NCBI GenBank assembly: GCA_959607715.1
Contig: CAUHNN010000010.1
Coordinates: 17,797 to 81,796, forward strand
Source: an uncultured Eggerthella sp.
Lineage (GTDB): Bacteria > Actinomycetota > Coriobacteriia > Coriobacteriales > Eggerthellaceae
Direction of reading: 5' to 3'
DNA: 64,000 nucleotides
Part shown: positions 15,233 through 24,906 of the stretch, in pieces
Position numbering within the stretch: the stretch's first letter is position 1
Layout of the letters: each line of letters opens with the position of its first letter
Notes under the pieces: generated by a model
The model's database searches: none
Told to the model about the DNA's origin: nothing
Seen by the model: the letters and a program-made list of their open reading frames with translations, nothing else
Position numbers and translations under genes: made by a program

Positions 15233-17830
15233 ATGGAAGACATCTTGAGCAACGAAGCCGCCGACCAGCCTGCCGAAGAGGCGGGCGAAGGTTCCGATGG
15301 CGCGCTCGGCGCGCTTGCCTATCGCCTCTACGACGAGCATCCCGATCTGACCGAGGAGCAGGCGTTCGAGGCCTTCATGGACTGGACCGTCGAGCAGGGC
15401 ATCGAGCTGTGGGACCACCAAGAGGAAGCGCTCATGTCGCTGATGGTGGGCGATCAGGTGATCCTGGGTACGCCCACCGGTTCGGGTAAGTCGCTCGTCG
15501 CGCTGGGGATGCACTTCATGGCGATGTGCTTCGGGGAAACGTCGTATTACACGGCACCCATCAAGGCGCTCGTTTCCGAGAAGTTCTTCCATCTGGTCAA
15601 GCTTCTCGGGCGCGAAAACGTCGGCATGATCACCGGCGATGTCCACATCAACACCACCGCCCCGGTCATCTGCTGCACCGAGGAGATCCTCGCCAACCAG
15701 GCGCTCGCCGAGGGGGCCGACGCCCCCATACACAGCGTCGCCATGGACGAATTCCACTTCTTCAGCGACCCCGACCGCGGTTGGGCTTGGCAAGTGCCCC
15801 TGTTGACGCTGCCCCATACCCAGTTCCTTTTGATGAGCGCCACGCTCGGTGACGTGACCCAGATCAAGGAAACGCTCGCGCGCCAGACGGGTCGGTCGGT
15901 GTCGTGCATCATCGACGCGCCGCGTCCCGTGCCCCTATCCTATGAATACGCGCTCACTCCGCTGGAAGCGACCGTCGAGCTTGCCTTGCGCAAGGGCGAA
16001 GGCCCGCTCTACCTGGTCCACTTCTCCCAGGACGCCGCGCTGTCGAGCGCCAGCTCGCTCGCGAGCTACGGCGTTGCCTCGAAGGAGGAGCGCGAGGCGG
16101 TGAAGGAGGCCCTCAAGGGCGCGCGCTTCACCACGGCCTTCGGCAAAACGCTCAAGCGTCTTTTGGGCTGCGGGGTCGGCGTGCACCACGCGGGCATGCT
16201 GCCGCGCTACCGTCTGCTCGTCGAGAAGCTTGCCCAGCAAGGTCTTCTGCCCGTCATCTGCGGTACCGATACCCTCGGCGTCGGCATCAACGTGCCCATT
16301 CACACGGTGGTCCTGACGCAGCTGACGAAGTTCGACGGCCATCGCATGCGCCGTCTGCGTTCGCGCGAGTTCCATCAGATCGCCGGCCGCGCGGGACGTT
16401 CGGGCTTCGACACCGAAGGCGTCGTCATCGCCGAGGCGCCCGAGCACGCCATCGAAAACCACAAGGCGGAAATCAAGGCGGCGGGCGATCCGAAGAAGCT
16501 GCGCAAGATAAAGAAGAAGAAGCCGCCCGAGAACTTCGTCAACTGGGACGAAGCGGTGTTCGATCGCCTTAAGGAATCCGTTCCCGAGCAGCTCAAGCCC
16601 CGCATGCGCATCACCCATTCGATGGTGCTCGCCGAAGTCGAGCAGGGCGGGGATGCGCGCAGCCGCGTCGAGACGCTCATCGCCGACTCGATGCAGACAG
16701 ATGAAGAGAAACTGGCCCTTTCGCGCCGCGCCGACGAGGTGTTCACCACCTTGATCGATGCCGGCGTGGTGGAGCTCGACGCCGACGAGCAGGGGGATCC
16801 GCTCTATCGCGTGACCGTCGACCTCCCCGAGGATTTCGCGCTCGACCAGCCATTGTCCCCGTTCATGCTCGCCGCCCTCGAGCTGTTCGACCCCGAATCG
16901 GAGGACTACGCCCTCGATGTCGTGTCCCTGGTCGAGGCGACGCTCGAGGACCCGCGCCAGGTTCTGAGGGCTCAGGAGCGCAAGGCCCGCGACGCTGCGA
17001 TGGCGGAAATGAAGATGGAGGGCATCGAGTACGAGGAGCGCATGGAGCGCATTTCCGAGGTGACCTACCCGCGCCCGCTCGAGGATCTGCTGCAATCGGC
17101 GTTCGACACCTACTGCCAGGGCGTTCCGTGGGCGCGTGACTACTACCTGCGCCCCAAGTCGATCCTGCGCGACATGCTCGAGAGCGCTTCGGACTTCAAG
17201 GGCTACATTCAGCGCCTTGGCATCACCCGCTACGAAGGGGCGCTTCTTCGCTATCTTTCCGAGGCGTTCCGCTCACTCGACCGCACCGTGCCCGAGCCGA
17301 AGCGCGACGAACGCTTGAAGGATATCGTCGCGTGGCTCGGTTTGGTGGTCAGGTCGGTCGACTCGAGCCTGGTCGATGAATGGGAGGCCGCCGGCAGCGC
17401 GCTCGAGGCCGCGCCGCCTTCTGAAGGCGAGGCGGTTGTGCTCGATCGCCGCGGACTGACGGTGCTCGTGCGCAACGCCCTGTTCCTGCGCGTGCGCCTG
17501 GCTTCCAAGGACGACGTGGAAACGCTTGGGGAATTGGACGCCGAATGGGGCTTCGGTCCCCGCGCGTGGCGCCAGGCCCTCGACGCGTTCAACGACGAGC
17601 ACGACGAGCTCCTTCTCGATGCCGATGCCCGTTCCAACGCGTACTTCGTGGTCGACGACGCGGACGAGAAGGCCGACCACGTCTGGCACGTTCGCCAGAT
17701 CTTCCACGACGGTGACTTCGCCAACGACTTCGCGATCGTCGCCGACGTGGATCTCGATGCCACGCAGCAAGGCGACGGCGTGGTGTTCTCGAAGTACCGA
17801 GCAGGATTCGTCGATGAGATCGACGGCTAA
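15233..17830 (+). CDS. DEAD/DEAH-box helicase, Ski2-like with DUF3516 domain
   Basis: 865 residues. Helicase motifs are PTGSGKS at 81-87 (I), the DExH variant DEFH at 172-175 (II), SAT at 202-204 (III) and HQIAGRAGR at 381-389 (VI). The C-terminal half from about residue 420 is the DUF3516 domain of actinobacterial Ski2-like RNA helicases. The start at 15233 follows AAGGAG and lies after the predicted transcript start. The role is probably RNA unwinding or turnover; substrate unknown. Confidence 0.87.
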   Translation: MEDILSNEAADQPAEEAGEGSDGALGALAYRLYDEHPDLTEEQAFEAFMDWTVEQGIELWDHQEEALMSLMVGDQVILGTPTGSGKSLVALGMHFMAMCFGETSYYTAPIKALVSEKFFHLVKLLGRENVGMITGDVHINTTAPVICCTEEILANQALAEGADAPIHSVAMDEFHFFSDPDRGWAWQVPLLTLPHTQFLLMSATLGDVTQIKETLARQTGRSVSCIIDAPRPVPLSYEYALTPLEATVELALRKGEGPLYLVHFSQDAALSSASSLASYGVASKEEREAVKEALKGARFTTAFGKTLKRLLGCGVGVHHAGMLPRYRLLVEKLAQQGLLPVICGTDTLGVGINVPIHTVVLTQLTKFDGHRMRRLRSREFHQIAGRAGRSGFDTEGVVIAEAPEHAIENHKAEIKAAGDPKKLRKIKKKKPPENFVNWDEAVFDRLKESVPEQLKPRMRITHSMVLAEVEQGGDARSRVETLIADSMQTDEEKLALSRRADEVFTTLIDAGVVELDADEQGDPLYRVTVDLPEDFALDQPLSPFMLAALELFDPESEDYALDVVSLVEATLEDPRQVLRAQERKARDAAMAEMKMEGIEYEERMERISEVTYPRPLEDLLQSAFDTYCQGVPWARDYYLRPKSILRDMLESASDFKGYIQRLGITRYEGALLRYLSEAFRSLDRTVPEPKRDERLKDIVAWLGLVVRSVDSSLVDEWEAAGSALEAAPPSEGEAVVLDRRGLTVLVRNALFLRVRLASKDDVETLGELDAEWGFGPRAWRQALDAFNDEHDELLLDADARSNAYFVVDDADEKADHVWHVRQIFHDGDFANDFAIVADVDLDATQQGDGVVFSKYRAGFVDEIDG

Positions 17831-17848
17831 GGGGAAAGAGGGAAAGCC

Positions 17849-18838
17849 ATGAGGATCGCGGTCATCGCAAACGAGGAGAGGTATCGCTTGTTCGCTCCTT
17901 CCGAGCGGGTGTTCAAGGACCATGAGGTTGCGTTCTTCCCGCTGGACACGCCCGATGAGCGGATAGCCCGGGAATGCCCCGATGCCGAGGTTCTGCTTGT
18001 CGACGCCATCGCGCCGGTGTCGGCCGGGCTCATCGCCGCGCTTCCTGCGCTCAAGATGATCCATTCCGAAGGCGTGGCCGTCAGCGCTATCGATTGCCGC
18101 TCGGCGCAGCAGCGGGGCGTGTACGTTTGCAACAACAAAGGGGGCAACGCCGGCGCGGTTGCCGAGCAGGCCCTCATGCTCATGCTCGGTTTCCTGCGTG
18201 GCGTCGTCGCCGGCAACGAAAGCGTGCTCGAGGGACGCCAGATCGAGCGCAAGGAGAAGATGATGCTCGAGGGCATCACCGATCTGGCGGACTGCACTGT
18301 CGGGCTGATCGGCCTCGGCGACATCGGCCAGGCGACGGCTGCGCGGCTGGCGGCGTTCGGCTGCCGGTGCCTGTACTGGTCGCGCACGCACCGCGATGCG
18401 GCCCTCGAGGAGAGCCTCTGCGTGACGTATGCGCCGCTGCCCGAGCTGCTTGGGCGAAGCGATATCGTGAGCCTTCACGTGGCGGTGACCGACGACACGC
18501 TTCGCTTCATGGACGCCGAGCGCTTCTCCTTGATGAAGGGAGGCGCGCTTCTGGTGAACACGGGGCGTGGTGAGTTGGTCGACAACGAGGCGCTGATAGC
18601 CGCACTCGATCAGGGCACGCTTTCTGGCGCGGCGCTCGACGTGTGCGATCCCGAGCCCGTCGCCTTCGACAATCCGGTCGTGGCCTATGCGCGCGAGCAT
18701 CCCGGGCGCGTTCTCTTCTCGCCGCATATCGGCGGGGTGACGACAGGTAGCTTCAAGCGCATGCATGCGCATATGTGGGAAAACGTCGAGCGCATCGCGC
18801 GCGTCGAGCGTCCCGACTGCGTCGTGAATGGGCTATGA
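17849..18838 (+). CDS. D-isomer-specific 2-hydroxyacid dehydrogenase
   Basis: 329 residues. The Rossmann motif is GLIGLGDIGQATAARL near 150-165. The catalytic triad Arg-Glu-His is seen as VNTGRGELVDNEAL, ALDVCDPEP and FSPHIGG. This class reduces 2-oxoacids with NADH (phosphoglycerate, lactate, hydroxyisocaproate and others); the substrate is not clear, and the gene is not with serine genes. It starts 18 bases after the helicase stop and may be co-transcribed. Confidence 0.87.
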   Translation: MRIAVIANEERYRLFAPSERVFKDHEVAFFPLDTPDERIARECPDAEVLLVDAIAPVSAGLIAALPALKMIHSEGVAVSAIDCRSAQQRGVYVCNNKGGNAGAVAEQALMLMLGFLRGVVAGNESVLEGRQIERKEKMMLEGITDLADCTVGLIGLGDIGQATAARLAAFGCRCLYWSRTHRDAALEESLCVTYAPLPELLGRSDIVSLHVAVTDDTLRFMDAERFSLMKGGALLVNTGRGELVDNEALIAALDQGTLSGAALDVCDPEPVAFDNPVVAYAREHPGRVLFSPHIGGVTTGSFKRMHAHMWENVERIARVERPDCVVNGL

Positions 18839-19172
18839 GCGTCAGCGGATCGAGTAAAAGCTCGCTTGCCCTTCACCAGAGGCCTGCCGTGCCTGGCGTG
18901 CGTTCCACCTTCGGCACCATGACCGAGCTCAACAACAGCGTGCGCCTGCCGGTCACGCGCTGCGACTAGAGCGTGACCGGCAGGTACGTGTAGCGCATCG
19001 CCGCTTGTGCGCGCAAGTCTGATCAACCCGCCATCGTCTGTCGCGTGGACTGCGCGTCGTCGGCAGTCACCACGCAAACCATCTCTCCTTCGTTCCAAGC
19101 GAGAAACCCCGCCGGGATGCGGCGGGGTTTCTCGTGATGCGAAATAGTTCGGCGTATGGGTGGGCGGCGTCT
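18839..19172. other. Intergenic region with a long perfect hairpin, no supported gene
   Basis: A 14-bp perfect inverted repeat lies at 18945-18958 and 18971-18984, with a 12-base loop. A short open frame (to 18969 on the plus strand) reads STFGTMTELNNSVRLPVTRC and stops inside the hairpin loop. It has no start with a ribosome site and could be a gene remnant. A terminator closes the region. Confidence 0.45.
19100..19134. terminator. Bidirectional terminator before acyl-CoA dehydrogenase 3' end
   Basis: A 14-bp perfect stem (19100-19113 with 19121-19134) with AAA/TTT inside the stem edges and a 7-base loop. It serves the minus-strand acyl-CoA dehydrogenase and any transcript from the left. 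Confidence 0.85.
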
Positions 19173-20333
19173 CTACTTCTTGTACTTCTTCACGAGCTGA
19201 CGGCCGGAGATGTAGTCCATGATCTCGGTCGTGCCGCCGGCGAATTCGTAGCCCTTGAGATCGTTCCAGATACGACCCGCGCTGATTTCCTTGGTGTAGC
19301 CGATGCCTGCGTAGATGGACAGGGCATGCTCGGCGACCTTGGTGAGGTTCTGGCATGCGTAAGCCTTCAGGAGCGCGGATTCGAGGCGGGTCGACTGACC
19401 CTTGTCGAGCATCGTGGTGACCTTGTAGAGGCGGGTGCGCACGTTATCGAGGATCGTCTCCATTTCAACGAGGTGCTGCTGGATGGCGGAGATGTGGCCG
19501 ATGGGCTTCTGGAAGCAGATGCGCTCGGAGCAGTAGGCGCCGACTTCGTTCATGACGGCTTGGGCCTGTCCAAGGGCCTGAGCGACGACCAGGCAGCGCT
19601 CGAACTCGAGCTTCTTCATGAGGAGCTTCCAGCCTTCGCCGGGGTTGCCGAGGCGCATGTCTTCGGTCAGGACGACGTTGTCGAAGAAGCAGTCGACGAA
19701 CGGGACGATCTGCTGGCCGATCTTCTCGAGGCCGCCGTAGGTGTAGCCCTCGATGCCGTTGGGGATCATCCAGAGGGAGTAGTCGTTGTTCTCGTAGGAG
19801 GGATCCTCGTCCTTGGCGACGAGGATGGTGTATTGGGAAAGGTGAGCCAGGGTGACCCAGGTCTTCTGGCCGTTGAGCAGGTAGGTGCCGTCGGGTTGCT
19901 TGACGGTGACGCAGGTCATGGCGTTGTTGTCGGAACCGGCGCCGGGTTCGGAGATGGCGGTGACGGCGATGCTCGTGCATTCGACGTTGTTCACCACGTC
20001 CATGATCTTCTGCTGCTGCTCTTCATTGCCGAATTCGATGACGTCCATGATGGAGTTGAAGTCGGTCTGGAACGGCAGGACGCAGCCGGTGTACTCATGC
20101 AGTTTCTCCATGAGCGCGACGAGGGTCAGCTTGTCGCAGGGGATACCGCCGACTTCTTCGGGAAGGCCGAGGTGCATGAAGCCCAACTCGCGGAATGCCA
20201 TGGCGGCCTCGAGGCTGATGTGGTGGTCAACCTCGTAGGCTTGCTTCACCGCTTCGGGGGTGAAGTACTTTTCGGCGTATTCCTTCGCGCTTGCGAAGAA
20301 GAGCTCCTGGTCGGGTGTGAAATCAAAATCCAT
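19173..20333 (-). CDS. Acyl-CoA dehydrogenase
   Basis: 386 residues, full length for the FAD-dependent family. The signature AISEPGAGSDNNAMTC (about 135-150) and the C-terminal YEFAGGTTEIMDYISGRQLVKKYKK are present. These enzymes form the 2,3-double bond of acyl-CoAs, or reduce enoyl-CoAs when run backwards in anaerobes. The ATG at 20333 follows GGAGGG; the frame runs on upstream without a ribosome site. No etfAB lies next to it, so the electron partner is elsewhere. Chain-length preference cannot be told. Confidence 0.9.
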   Translation of the reverse strand: MDFDFTPDQELFFASAKEYAEKYFTPEAVKQAYEVDHHISLEAAMAFRELGFMHLGLPEEVGGIPCDKLTLVALMEKLHEYTGCVLPFQTDFNSIMDVIEFGNEEQQQKIMDVVNNVECTSIAVTAISEPGAGSDNNAMTCVTVKQPDGTYLLNGQKTWVTLAHLSQYTILVAKDEDPSYENNDYSLWMIPNGIEGYTYGGLEKIGQQIVPFVDCFFDNVVLTEDMRLGNPGEGWKLLMKKLEFERCLVVAQALGQAQAVMNEVGAYCSERICFQKPIGHISAIQQHLVEMETILDNVRTRLYKVTTMLDKGQSTRLESALLKAYACQNLTKVAEHALSIYAGIGYTKEISAGRIWNDLKGYEFAGGTTEIMDYISGRQLVKKYKK

Positions 20334-20495
20334 GCTGGTCCCTCCTGCATCATATGATGGAATAACACGTTCATTTCGTGTCTGGTCAGATGGTATATGC
20401 AAAACGAGGGAAGGAATAATGAAAGATTATGCCGGTTTGCCTTCAGCTCCATAATGCGCGGGAATAGGTTTCGCTCCGTCGATGCGCCGTGCGAG

Positions 20496-20525
20496 AAAAA
20501 AGCGACCCTCGAAAAGAGGGTCGCT
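20496..20525 (-). terminator. Terminator of the SDR gene (minus strand)
   Basis: A 10-bp stem (20501-20510 with 20516-20525) has a run of A on its left, which is the T run on the minus strand. It lies just downstream of the gene ending at 20556. Confidence 0.88.
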
Positions 20526-20555
20526 ATTCTGCGTGGCGGAGAGGGGAGGGCCCCG

Positions 20556-21401
20556 TTATTTCGCCAGACCCACTTCCTTGAAGTAGGCATCGACATCGTC
20601 TTCCCAGGTGGGAAGTTCAGCGCCGAACATCTCGAGCATCAGGCTTTCGAGCATCACCTGCTCGGCGGTGACGATGTCGGACTCGGGCACGAGCACTTGG
20701 GAGGGGTCGTAGCCGCAGGTCTCCAGTACGCGGGAGAGGAAGTCGTAGCGGCTTGCGACGCCGCGGCTCGTCACATGGAGCACGCCCGTCGCCTTCTTGT
20801 TGATCGCCTTCACCAGGAAGTCGACGTAGGTGGAAATGGAAGTGGGGGAGGCGAACTGGTCGGTTCGGGCGACGATGGTCTTGCCCGCCTTCGCAGCGTC
20901 GAGCGCCGCCTTCACCTGTCCACCGTAGATGCTGTAGACCCACGAAGAGCGGATGATCAGATGATCGGGGGTGGTGTCGCGCACCATGACCTCGCCCGCG
21001 CGCTTCGATTTACCGTAGGGGGTTTCGGGGTGGGGCGTGTCGAACTCGTTCGCGGGTTCGGGCATGCGCACGGGGTAGACGTCGTCAGTGGAGATCTGCA
21101 CCATACGTGCGCCGATGTTGTTCGCGGCAAGGGCGACGTTGCGAGCGCCGAGGGCGTTGACTTCGTAGGCGTTGATGCGGTTGTTGAGGCCCGTCACCTC
21201 ACGCGAGATGGCGGCGCAGTTGATGATGACGTCAGGGCGCAGATCCTGGGCGAAGGCATCGACGAGGTCGGCGTCGCATACGCTCAATTCGGAACCTGTG
21301 CCAACGACGCGGCAGTTGTAGGTGGATTCCAGGCGACGGGAAATCTCGCTTCCCAAAAAGCCGTGGCATCCGGTTATCCAGATGAGTTCTTTTCTATCCA
21401 A
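20556..21401 (-). CDS. RmlD-like NAD(P)-dependent sugar-nucleotide reductase (SDR)
   Basis: 281 residues of the extended SDR/RmlD family. The nucleotide motif is ITGCHGFLGSEI at 9-20 (TGxxGxxG). The active site is STDDVYP and the YGKSKRAGE (YxxxK) motif. RmlD makes dTDP-rhamnose, but the other rml genes are absent, so the substrate is open. The start is TTG at 21401 with AAAGGGA upstream. It is 74 bases downstream of the TRAP permease on the same strand and may be the last gene of that operon. Confidence 0.8.
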   Translation of the reverse strand: MDRKELIWITGCHGFLGSEISRRLESTYNCRVVGTGSELSVCDADLVDAFAQDLRPDVIINCAAISREVTGLNNRINAYEVNALGARNVALAANNIGARMVQISTDDVYPVRMPEPANEFDTPHPETPYGKSKRAGEVMVRDTTPDHLIIRSSWVYSIYGGQVKAALDAAKAGKTIVARTDQFASPTSISTYVDFLVKAINKKATGVLHVTSRGVASRYDFLSRVLETCGYDPSQVLVPESDIVTAEQVMLESLMLEMFGAELPTWEDDVDAYFKEVGLAK

Positions 21402-21475
21402 AATAGTCCCTTTCTCGTGGGATGAGGCCTTTCGGGGCCCTCCTGCCGTGGCGGCGGAAGGGCGGAAGGGCGGGT

Positions 21476-23560
21476 TTAAGCGGCTTCAGGGCGCGGCGTG
21501 TTGTCTTTATCGCTGGGCTTGTTGCGGTGAAGCACCTTCTGGAAGAAGAAGAAGCCAGCTACGATAGCGAAGCCGATCAGGTTGATCCAGACCGTGCTGA
21601 TCTCGTGCATGCCCGCCATCGGGATCATGATCAGCAAGCCTGCACCTATGGCAATTACGCGCAGGATCGGGTTGATTTTGCCGAATAGGTAGCCCTGCAG
21701 GCCGGCTGCGATGGCGAACAGGCCGCACAGCGCGAGCACGACGTTGAGGACGACGAACGGCGCTTCGACCGGGACCTGCATGATCAGAGCCGGGAAGAAC
21801 GCGAAGATGTAAGGCACGATGTATGCCGCGATGCCGAGGCGCGTTGCATTGACCGCAGTGCGCATGGGCTTCGACTTCGCGATCGCGCTTCCTGCGTATG
21901 CGGCAAGGGCGACCGGCGGCGTGATGTCGGCCAGGATACCGAAGTAGAAGACGAAGAAGTGGGCGCTGACCAGCGGCACGCCGAGCTGGATCAGGATCGG
22001 GGCGCACGTGGCGGCCATGATGCAGTAGTTGGCCGTGGTGGGGACGCCCATGCCCAGGATAATGCAGCAGAACATGGTCAGGATCAGACCGATGATCAGC
22101 ATGTCGCCGGACGCGAGGACGATGACGTTGATGAGCGTCGAGGCCAGGCCGGTGATGGTGATGCAGCCAGCGATGAGGCCGGCGAGCGCGCAGGCGACGG
22201 CGACGGCGATGGTGTTGCGGGCGCCGGCCGCGAAAGCGTCGGCTGCGGTGAGGAGAGCGGCCTTGAGGGTGTCGACGAAGACAGTGGCGAAGGTGGCTTC
22301 GTCGGTTTTCTCAGCCCAGTTGGTCAGGAAGAAGTGGATGAAGCCGATGACGAACGCGACGAAGATCGAGATGGCTGCGGAAACGGCCATGGTGTAGATG
22401 CCTGCGGAAACGATCCAGACCAGCACGACGAGCGGGATGATCAGATAGCAGTTCTTGAGCAGGTAGATCCACGTGGGAAGCTCGTTCCAGGGGATACCCT
22501 TGAGCCCACGGCTCTTGGCCTCGAGGTGGACGGTGAAGAAGATGCCGCCGAAGTAGAGGATCGCCGGGATGATGGCGATCGTGGCGACCTGAATGTAGGG
22601 AATGCCCATGTACTCGGCCATGAGGAAGGCGGCAGCGCCCATGATGGGGGGCATGATCTGGCCGCCGGTGGAGGACGCCGCTTCGACGGCGCCCGCGAAT
22701 TCGGGGCGATAGCCGGTCTTCTTCATCATGGGGATGGTGACCGAGCCGGTGGTCACGGTGTTGCCGACCGAAGAGCCGGCAACCATGCCGCACAGCGCCG
22801 AGGAGATGACCGAAACCTTCGCCGCGCCGCCGCACGACCAGCCGGCGATGCGGTTGGCGAAGGAAATGAAGAAGTTCGCGATGCCGGTGCGCTCAAGGAA
22901 CGCGCCGAAGATGATGAACAGCACGATGTAGGTGTAGCAGACGTTGGTGGGAGTGCCGATGACGCCGCTGGTGGTGTAGAAGAGCTTCTGGATGATGTTG
23001 GACAGAGCGCGGCCCAGATCGGAGCTGAACGAGGTCTGCCAGTAGAAGGCGTACAGAAGCAGGCAGCCGACGACGACGATGATCGGGATGCCGACGCAGC
23101 GACGGCAGAGCTCGACGAGCACGCCGATGCCGACGACGCCCAAGACGACCTCGAGCACGCCGATGCGGGTGCCCATCATGAGAATGTCGACCGTGTTGAA
23201 GGAGTAGTACATGAAGGCTCCCGCGCCTGCGACCATCAAGACGATGTCGTACCACGGGATATGGTTGGGTTTGTGCCCCGTCTTCCGGGACGGGTACATC
23301 AGAAAGCCGATGACGATGACGAACGCCAGGAAGCGGGCCAGGCGCGTCTCGGCTTGCTCGACGCTGAAGAGCGTCATGTAGAGGCAGTAGACCGAGAAGA
23401 TGATCATGACGGCCGTGACGACCATCTTGGGAACGCCTTCCCAGATGCGCGTGTTCGATTCGCGATCGTATTTGCGCATGACCTCGTCGACGTTCACCTC
23501 GGTTTCTTCATCCGGGGCCGCCTCGGCTGCGGTCACCTCTTTGATCTTGCGGATTTTCAT
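21476..23560 (-). CDS. TRAP transporter permease, fused DctQM type
   Basis: 694 residues with roughly 18 hydrophobic segments. The DctQ-like small subunit domain covers about residues 40-200, and the DctM-like large domain follows with STGGQIMPPIMGAAAFLMAEYMGIPY and GMGVPTTANYCIMA. Fused permeases of this kind work with TAXI binding proteins, importing organic anions with a sodium or proton gradient. The ATG at 23560 follows GAAGGAGAA. The binding protein gene lies upstream with a hairpin between. Confidence 0.92.
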   Translation of the reverse strand: MKIRKIKEVTAAEAAPDEETEVNVDEVMRKYDRESNTRIWEGVPKMVVTAVMIIFSVYCLYMTLFSVEQAETRLARFLAFVIVIGFLMYPSRKTGHKPNHIPWYDIVLMVAGAGAFMYYSFNTVDILMMGTRIGVLEVVLGVVGIGVLVELCRRCVGIPIIVVVGCLLLYAFYWQTSFSSDLGRALSNIIQKLFYTTSGVIGTPTNVCYTYIVLFIIFGAFLERTGIANFFISFANRIAGWSCGGAAKVSVISSALCGMVAGSSVGNTVTTGSVTIPMMKKTGYRPEFAGAVEAASSTGGQIMPPIMGAAAFLMAEYMGIPYIQVATIAIIPAILYFGGIFFTVHLEAKSRGLKGIPWNELPTWIYLLKNCYLIIPLVVLVWIVSAGIYTMAVSAAISIFVAFVIGFIHFFLTNWAEKTDEATFATVFVDTLKAALLTAADAFAAGARNTIAVAVACALAGLIAGCITITGLASTLINVIVLASGDMLIIGLILTMFCCIILGMGVPTTANYCIMAATCAPILIQLGVPLVSAHFFVFYFGILADITPPVALAAYAGSAIAKSKPMRTAVNATRLGIAAYIVPYIFAFFPALIMQVPVEAPFVVLNVVLALCGLFAIAAGLQGYLFGKINPILRVIAIGAGLLIMIPMAGMHEISTVWINLIGFAIVAGFFFFQKVLHRNKPSDKDNTPRPEAA

Positions 23561-23654
23561 AGGCTTCTCCTTCGTTGCTGTGGTCGTTTGGGTTCGCGCA
23601 CGTCTTTTCGAAGGGTAAAGGGACGGGCGCGAATCCAAATCCTCGAGCATCAAT

Positions 23655-23686
23655 CAGGGCTGCGACGGATATCCGCCGCAGCCCTG
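23655..23686 (-). terminator. Hairpin between TRAP binding protein and permease genes
   Basis: A 10-bp perfect stem (23655-23664 with 23677-23686) lacks a T run. This position fits an attenuating or mRNA-stabilising hairpin that leaves more binding protein than permease. Confidence 0.6.
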
Positions 23687-23749
23687 AAGGTCGAGTGGGG
23701 GGGGTGCGCTTGCCGTCTGGGGCAAGGCGCCTGATCGATGCTCGATCGG

Positions 23750-24736
23750 TTACTTGGTGGCTACTTCGACGCCCTGCTCGCTGAAGTACTTAGCAGCACC
23801 TGCATGGTAGGGGACGGACTTGAAGGAAGCGGCCTGCTCCAGATCGAGCTCTTCGTACTTGGCGTGAGCATCGGACTGGGCTTCCTTGCCGTCGAAGAGG
23901 GACTTGGTGAACTTGTAGATGGTCTCTTCGTCGACGGAGTCGTTAGCGAGGATGACGGCACCGACGGAAACGGTGGTGACGTCCTTATCCATGCCGCTGT
24001 AGGTGCCGGCCTTGATGACGGTCTCGGTGTAGTAAGGAGAGGTCTTCTGGAGGGCGGCGATGTGCTCGTCGTCCATGGAGACGAGGTAGGCCTGCTTGGT
24101 GGTGGACAGGTCGGTGATGGCGGTGGTGGGAGCGCCGGCGACGATGAAGGCGGCGTCAACCTTGCCGTTCTTCAGGGAGTCGGCGGAGTCGGCGAAGTTC
24201 TGGTAGACGGGGGTGATGTCCTTCTCGGCATCGATGCCGTAGGCGCCGAGGATGTCGACGGCGTTGAAGTACACGCCGGAGTTAGCTGCACCGACGGAGA
24301 CGGTCTTGCCCTTGAGGTCGGCAACGCTCTTGATGTTGGCGTCGCAGGTCACGATCTGGACCTGCTCCTGATAAAGGTTGGCGACGACGGAGAAGTCCTG
24401 GTAGGCAGCGCCGTCGAAGAGGCTCGTGCCGTTGTAGGCGTAGGTTGCGACGTCAGTCTGGCAGAAGGCGAGCTCGGCCTCGTTGTGCTGGAGCGCTTCG
24501 ATGTTGGCCTTGGAGCCTTCGCTGGACAGGGCGTTGACCTTCACGTCTGCGTTGTTGGTGGCGTACTGCGCGAGGACGGTGCCGTATGCGTAGTAGGTGC
24601 CGGATTCGCCGCCGGTGACGAATCGAAGTTCGCTGTTGGAGCTGTCGGACGAGTTGCTCGAACCGCAACCGACCAAAGCAAGGGCCATCGCCGCGGCGAA
24701 TGCCGTGACGAGAACGGCCATGAGCTTCTTCTTCAT
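23750..24736 (-). CDS. TAXI family TRAP transporter solute-binding lipoprotein
   Basis: 328 residues. A lipoprotein signal MKKKLMAVLVTAF...LALVGC has its lipobox Cys at residue 24, followed by a Ser/Asn-rich linker. The TAXI core starts with LRFVTGGESGTYYAYG, the hallmark substrate-binding opening. It would capture an anionic solute outside the membrane and hand it to the fused permease. Its promoter faces the LysR gene across 24737-24906. Confidence 0.93.
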   Translation of the reverse strand: MKKKLMAVLVTAFAAAMALALVGCGSSNSSDSSNSELRFVTGGESGTYYAYGTVLAQYATNNADVKVNALSSEGSKANIEALQHNEAELAFCQTDVATYAYNGTSLFDGAAYQDFSVVANLYQEQVQIVTCDANIKSVADLKGKTVSVGAANSGVYFNAVDILGAYGIDAEKDITPVYQNFADSADSLKNGKVDAAFIVAGAPTTAITDLSTTKQAYLVSMDDEHIAALQKTSPYYTETVIKAGTYSGMDKDVTTVSVGAVILANDSVDEETIYKFTKSLFDGKEAQSDAHAKYEELDLEQAASFKSVPYHAGAAKYFSEQGVEVATK

Positions 24737-24831
24737 GTTCTTCTCTCTTTCCTTTTACAGGGGATTGCCTTCAAGCGGATGGAGCCCGGCGAAACGACGA
24801 GCCCCTCCGTTTGGATTTGATGATTTTACGT

Positions 24832-24845
24832 TATTCGAACGAATA
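24832..24845. promoter_or_regulatory. Palindrome in the LysR/TRAP divergent promoter region
   Basis: TATTCG-AA-CGAATA is a perfect 6-bp inverted repeat in an A/T-rich stretch between divergent genes. LysR proteins bind such dyads upstream of the genes they control. ATTGTC and GACAAAT further right form a second, wider repeat. Confidence 0.5.
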
Positions 24846-24906
24846 TGTGAGTAAATTGTCAAATAACTTTGTTGTGCGACAAATATTCTTGGATGAAAGG
24901 GAAAGC

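Noticed and set aside
21959..23734. 591-codon plus-strand open frame opposite the TRAP permease
   Set aside because: Composition is almost all Asp, Glu, Gly, Arg and His, typical of a frame opposite hydrophobic membrane codons.
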